64,000 bases of DNA from Lasioglossum baleicum (Eukaryota > Arthropoda > Insecta > Hymenoptera > Halictidae), in contig NC_134940.1 of NCBI RefSeq assembly GCF_051020765.1, positions 13,963,712-14,027,711 of the forward strand, written 5' to 3'. Shown in pieces: positions 62,601-64,000 of this stretch (the stretch's first letter is position 1; each line of letters begins with the position of its first letter). The translations under genes were made by a program, and so were the position numbers. Under the pieces are notes generated by a model. That model saw only the letters and a program-made list of their open reading frames with translations, had not been told where the DNA came from and ran no database searches.

Positions 62601-63425
62601 ACTTGAATCAGCGATCACTACAACAATTAGGCAAAATCAAAGTAATTCATTTAATAAAATGAACTTTTCTCTCTTTACTTTTTCAATTATTTTACAGACC
62701 ATAAGCTTCGACGCAATTTTCCCGTCATAGCAGAAATGAATTTTAAACTCACGAGAAATAGTATTCTGTCACTCGAATATGGGTGACATGGCCATTTTGC
62801 TGGACAAAGAGAAACAAATTTTGTAACGTTTGCATATTTTTTTTTTATATCAGAGCTAAAACTAATATTCAGCTAAAATTCTGTTGAAAGGTGTTGTACA
62901 TTTTAAAGCTGATATTTAGAATGACATTGGAACGAAAGTTCGTAGCGTTTGTAAATTAAAATTGAAAGCTAAAACTCAGATATTTATTCATAGATTTATT
63001 CAATAACATATTTTCCATTCTGTTCCATTACTTTTTGCCATTCTCGAGGTAACTTCTCGTGTTATTGAATGAACATATGAATAAACACCTTAATTTTATC
63101 TTCGATTCTTAATTTGGAAACGCTACGAGCTTTCTTTCCAACCCGATACATAAAGTTGATATGTACATTTTCGCTTAACATTGCCCAATCTTGTCTTGTT
63201 GTTTATCTTTTACAGCAATACTCGAAATTGAATAATTAAAGAATATACTTACACATCTAATAGTTCTTGGTAATTAAGCAGCTCCGTTATAAACCTTGCG
63301 AGGAACACTGCAGCATCTTTTTGGTTGGAAAATCGTTTTGGTCTCGCTGCTAGGCCAGGATTACTGTTGATTGGTAAAGCCAATGGGACAGACATATACA
63401 TATCTTTTAACCACCACTCGGTCGC
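50646..63425 (-). CDS. ChAT: Choline O-acetyltransferase-like (choline/carnitine acyltransferase family), 5' end outside window
   Basis: Transfers an acetyl group from acetyl-CoA to choline (or carnitine). Exons in transcript order: 63425-63253, 61099-60919, 60723-60549, 58589-58360, 57742-57531, 56451-56329, 55874-55676, 51949-51749, 50855-50646. All phases join, giving 567 residues and a stop. The first visible residues are ATEWWLKDMYMSVPLALPIN, so roughly the first 60-150 residues are missing. Landmarks in order: PLCMAQHYQMFRVYRRPG, PVGILTTAKRPAWAKAR, LHGGGSRHLGANRWFDK, catalytic His in LNYEHSAGE, ATYESAGIRRF, GRVDCIR, GQGIDNHLMGL, LSTSQ, GYGPVVPDGYGC. The substrate pocket has Val and Asn where carnitine acetyltransferase has Thr and Arg (GRTDTIR, AFDRHLLGL), favouring choline. 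CQGD...RVQFTIYS resembles Drosophila ChAT as I recall it. A ChAT-like paralogue is the main alternative. The weak acceptor before 57742 lacks a strong pyrimidine tract. Confidence 0.88.
51250..51700. other. Intron sequence, possible old transposon
   Basis: Less AT-rich text with frames broken by stops ('gaagatatttttgagctaac', 'aaatttcagctttctatctc'). It has the feel of a diverged transposon, but no ends or family could be identified. Confidence 0.25.
53121..53988. mobile_element. Tc1-like element interrupted by a TTAA element
   Basis: Left end CGGTGGATCCAAGAAGTATT and right end, inverted, CAAAGGATCCCAAGTATT, next to TA. The interior shares 'ttaatattcggatcctcgtg' and 'atattggaccatacaact' with the element at 49734. 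About 640 bp once the nested element at 53741-53967 is excluded. Confidence 0.75.
53741..53967. mobile_element. TTAA-flanked MITE (piggyBac-like) nested in the Tc1-like element
   Basis: CACTAAACCTAACGA and, inverted, CACTAAACCTACCACGAG, with TTAA on both sides (53737-53740, 53968-53971). The uninterrupted host sequence is visible at 15690 ('gtgtttaaatacttcttgg'). Related to the element at 60217. Confidence 0.9.
54554..54738. mobile_element. 185-bp palindromic MITE
   Basis: Arms 'aagtggtcttttgggtaatt' and, inverted, 'tagtggcctcttttgggtag', continuing through 'atacctgaaatattgataag'. Lies directly before the TTAA element at 54750. Confidence 0.75.
54750..55348. mobile_element. TTAA-flanked element, ends GGGGACATTACAC, 599 bp
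   Basis: TTAA at 54746-54749 and 55349-55352. Ends GGGGACATTACACTTTCTCG and, inverted, GGGAACATTTTCTTTCTCGG. Inner arms near 54915 and 55060 ('cccagtatagactagaat', 'agtctatactgggg') also pair. No transposase frame. Confidence 0.8.
55368..55578. mobile_element. hAT-like MITE, CAGTGTCGCCAGAT family
   Basis: CAGTGTCGCCACATCAGGGG to 'caatctggtgtcactg'. Flanks CTTTTGAT and CTTTGGAC match at 6 of 8. It ends about 100 bp from the acyltransferase exon at 55676. Confidence 0.85.
55969..56005 (+). mobile_element. Solo mariner-type end
   Basis: 'ttaggttgttgcatatgaaa' followed by 'tgtccgatttttgg' has the form of a mariner terminal repeat. No matching right end was found. Confidence 0.4.
56512..56707 (+). 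mobile_element. hAT-type MITE, TAGACTGCGGAT family
   Basis: TAGACTGCGGATTTTTATGC to 'catacagatccgcagtcta'. Very close to the copy at 60091 over 'gaagaaattggctggg' and 'atataaaacagtaaa'. It lies just 5' of the exon at 56329-56451. Confidence 0.88.
57120..57500. mobile_element. Diverged mariner-like fold-back, split by a hAT-type MITE
   Basis: The flanks on both sides of the MITE at 57225 ('tttattcaataacata', 'ctttttgccatattttaggt', 'ttactgaataaacctatgaa') match the element at 62928-63144, which has no insertion at the equivalent site. Confidence 0.6.
57225..57425 (+). mobile_element. hAT-type MITE, TAGACTGCGGAT family, nested
   Basis: TAGACAGCGGATTTTATGCA to 'gcataaagatccgttgtcta'. Flanks CTTATCAT and CTTATTAT match at 7 of 8. 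Ends carry the same T-to-A change (AGACAG) as the copy at 40920, suggesting a subfamily. Confidence 0.88.
58148..58310 (+). repeat. Two-copy tandem repeat, period 86 bp
   Basis: 'aagtacaacgttcatgggac' and 'aagtacaacgtttatgggac' start the two units. Both also share 'ctgacgtgtaagaatat' and 'tagccatgg'. About 50 bp from the exon ending at 58360. Confidence 0.8.
58656..58830. mobile_element. hAT-like MITE, CAGTGTCGCCAGAT family, right end decayed
   Basis: Starts CAGTCCTGGATGGGAG and carries 'ggggagggagcacgaattga', 'cgcgtcatgtgac', 'gtcgtagaaggggaacggta' and 'gtggggatacagg'. The right terminal repeat is missing, replaced by the minisatellite that follows. Confidence 0.7.
58831..59085 (+). repeat. 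Minisatellite of about 18-20-bp units, with about 80-bp higher-order repeats
   Basis: Repeats of 'ttgcaaatcaatttcaacc' and 'ttgcaaatcgatttcaacc', grouped with 'gtactccaaattcacccttt'. Frames are open on both strands only because the unit is repetitive. Lies in an acyltransferase intron. Confidence 0.9.
60091..60508 (+). mobile_element. hAT-type MITE carrying a nested TTAA element
   Basis: TACACTGCGGATCTTTATGC to 'gcataaagatccgcagtctg'. The interior matches the copy at 56512 up to about 60180, then is split by the element at 60217-60421 and resumes at 'ttaagggatgaaatgaattt'. Confidence 0.88.
60217..60421. mobile_element. TTAA-flanked MITE nested in the hAT-type MITE
   Basis: TTAA at 60213-60216 and 60422-60425. 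The right end inverted reads CACTAACCGTACCGGTT; the left end has decayed. 'taccacgattggtcaaatga' and 'ataaaaattgtgaaa' match the inverted element at 53741, placing it in the same family. Confidence 0.75.
60761..60820. mobile_element. Truncated hAT-like MITE, CAGTGTCGCCAGAT family
   Basis: CAGAGTCGCCAGATGAGGGG followed by 'agggaacacaaattgaggag' and 'aaaaagtcaccctc', then unrelated sequence. Lies about 40 bp upstream (in transcript terms) of the acyltransferase exon starting at 60723. Confidence 0.75.
61571..61865 (-). mobile_element. Internally deleted hAT transposon with transposase remnant
   Basis: Ends CAGTGCCGTGACGAGGG and, inverted, CAGTGCCGTAACGAGGG. GTTAAAGG is repeated exactly at 61563-61570 and 61866-61873. 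On the minus strand a frame (61618-61809) contains YPNLDIELRIFITMPVTTAS, which matches the hAT C-terminal dimerisation motif (typically YPNLxIALRIxLTxPVTVAS). The rest of the transposase is gone. It sits in the acyltransferase intron between exons 63253 and 61099. Confidence 0.92.
61618..61809 (-). pseudogene. hAT transposase C-terminal fragment (dimerisation domain)
   Basis: About 63 codons remain open. The peptide includes 'LQNRYPNLDIELRIF' then 'ITMPVTTASSANVRLANEKL', where intact hAT proteins usually continue VASAERSFSKLK. The ERSFS block has changed and the catalytic RNase-H-like domain is missing, so it cannot be active. Confidence 0.8.
61874..62927. other. Intron sequence, GC-richer centre, no gene recognised
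   Basis: The block 62160-62480 is GC-richer and has a 69-codon plus-strand frame with no family resemblance. A short inverted pair near 62090-62125 is built on 'gctcaag' and 'cttgagc'. Confidence 0.35.
62928..63144. mobile_element. Mariner-like fold-back element
   Basis: Left 'ggaacgaaagttcgtagcgt' and right, inverted, 'ggaaagaaagctcgtagcgt'. Arms pair inward through 'tttattcat' and 'tcaataacat'. Serves as an uninterrupted relative of the element at 57120-57500. Confidence 0.75.
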
Positions 63426-64000
63426 CTGTAAACAGATCGAAACAAATAACAATTACTTGATTGTTGATTTCATGCATTCCTCCAAAAATGATTAGTTTTT
63501 TATATTTTTAACTATGTGCCCCCGCCTTTGAAAAATCTGAAGAAATTATATGTTGGCAACCATAACGAGATGCTAAAACTGTAAAAATGAAAACTTAGTA
63601 TTTCGTAACTTCGATATGAAATCGACATTTCGAAATTATTTTCGTTTCTTAAAATTCGGTTTCGAAGCTGAAAATTCATAGATGCGCATTCTAATAGCTG
63701 TGCAACGTTCACCACTGTCGGTCGGGTTGCAGCATTTTAGGCGAATCTTTAATTATTACTAATTAAAAACGAAGTCGAAATCGCAATATTTTTATTCTTC
63801 GATTTCGTACCTTTAGTCGAACACCCTGCATATTCGAGTGCAAAAAGTTAGAGTGGTACAACTAGAACGTGTTAAAGTAATGTAACTATATCAATGTAAC
63901 CATTTGCAACTTGTTGAAGTGGTTCAGGAAGAGCATTTACATTTAGACCCTGTTTCTTGCAATTTTGATACAGAAAATTGTCACTTTACAGATTTCAAAT
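63426..64000. other. Upstream intron of the acyltransferase gene, no exon confirmed
   Basis: No exon encoding the expected preceding residues was found. A minus-strand frame at 63872-63985 is discussed under rejected items. Confidence 0.4.

Noticed and set aside
63872..63985. Minus-strand frame with ALPEPLQQVANGYID, faintly like the N-terminal 'PVPPLQQTL' of choline acetyltransferases
   Set aside because: If it were the acyltransferase N-terminal exon, another exon of about 50 residues should lie between it and 63425, and none is visible. It also lacks a good donor. Kept only as a remote possibility.

Overview
This is eukaryotic, insect-type DNA: AT-rich, with multi-exon genes bounded by GT/AG introns, long AT-rich intergenic stretches and many short non-autonomous DNA transposons. 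Insect-type versions of a FERM protein, a MAP3K and a choline/carnitine acyltransferase point to an insect. The CpG-tolerant AT-rich composition and the mariner/hAT/TTAA elements would suit a hymenopteran (bee, wasp or ant); that placement is inference and I cannot name a species.

Three protein-coding genes are well supported. (1) Moesin (ERM family), + strand, 17228-21753, seven exons. It gives 510 residues, from the second part of the FERM F1 lobe to the C-terminal actin-binding end. The exons for about the first 64 residues were not found in the window. (2) A MAP3K4/MEKK4-type kinase (Drosophila Mekk1 orthologue), + strand, 27116-41473, 18 exons whose phases all agree, about 1360 residues with a complete C-terminal kinase domain. 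(3) A choline/carnitine O-acyltransferase, most likely choline acetyltransferase or a close paralogue, - strand, 63425-50646, nine exons, 567 residues. Its 5' exon(s) lie beyond the right edge. The three genes share no obvious pathway. Moesin and the kinase are tandem, and the acyltransferase converges on the kinase.

Layout: 1-17227 holds no confirmed gene. It has palindromic transposon remnants, one good candidate first coding exon (3275-3391) and one weak minus-strand ORF. 17228-21753 is Moesin. 21754-27115 is its 3' UTR, an AT-rich spacer and the CpG-richer kinase promoter. 27116-41473 is the kinase, with introns full of small transposons. 41474-50645 is intergenic and rich in transposons. 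50646-63425 is the acyltransferase, with several nested transposons in its introns.

The most distinctive content is mobile. At least 14 copies or fragments occur of one roughly 150-200 bp hAT-type MITE, with ends reading TAGACTGCGGAT and mostly recognisable 8-bp target duplications. A second hAT-like family has ends CAGTGTCGCCAGAT. Several single hAT derivatives are present, one still carrying a scrap of the transposase dimerisation domain. There are about ten TTAA-flanked (piggyBac-like) elements and several Tc1/mariner/pogo-type fold-back elements. Nesting lets parts of the insertion history be read directly. I saw no CRISPR array, rRNA, tRNA or prokaryotic system. I did not find a clear new protein-based system; the novelty is in the transposon families and in details of the three genes.
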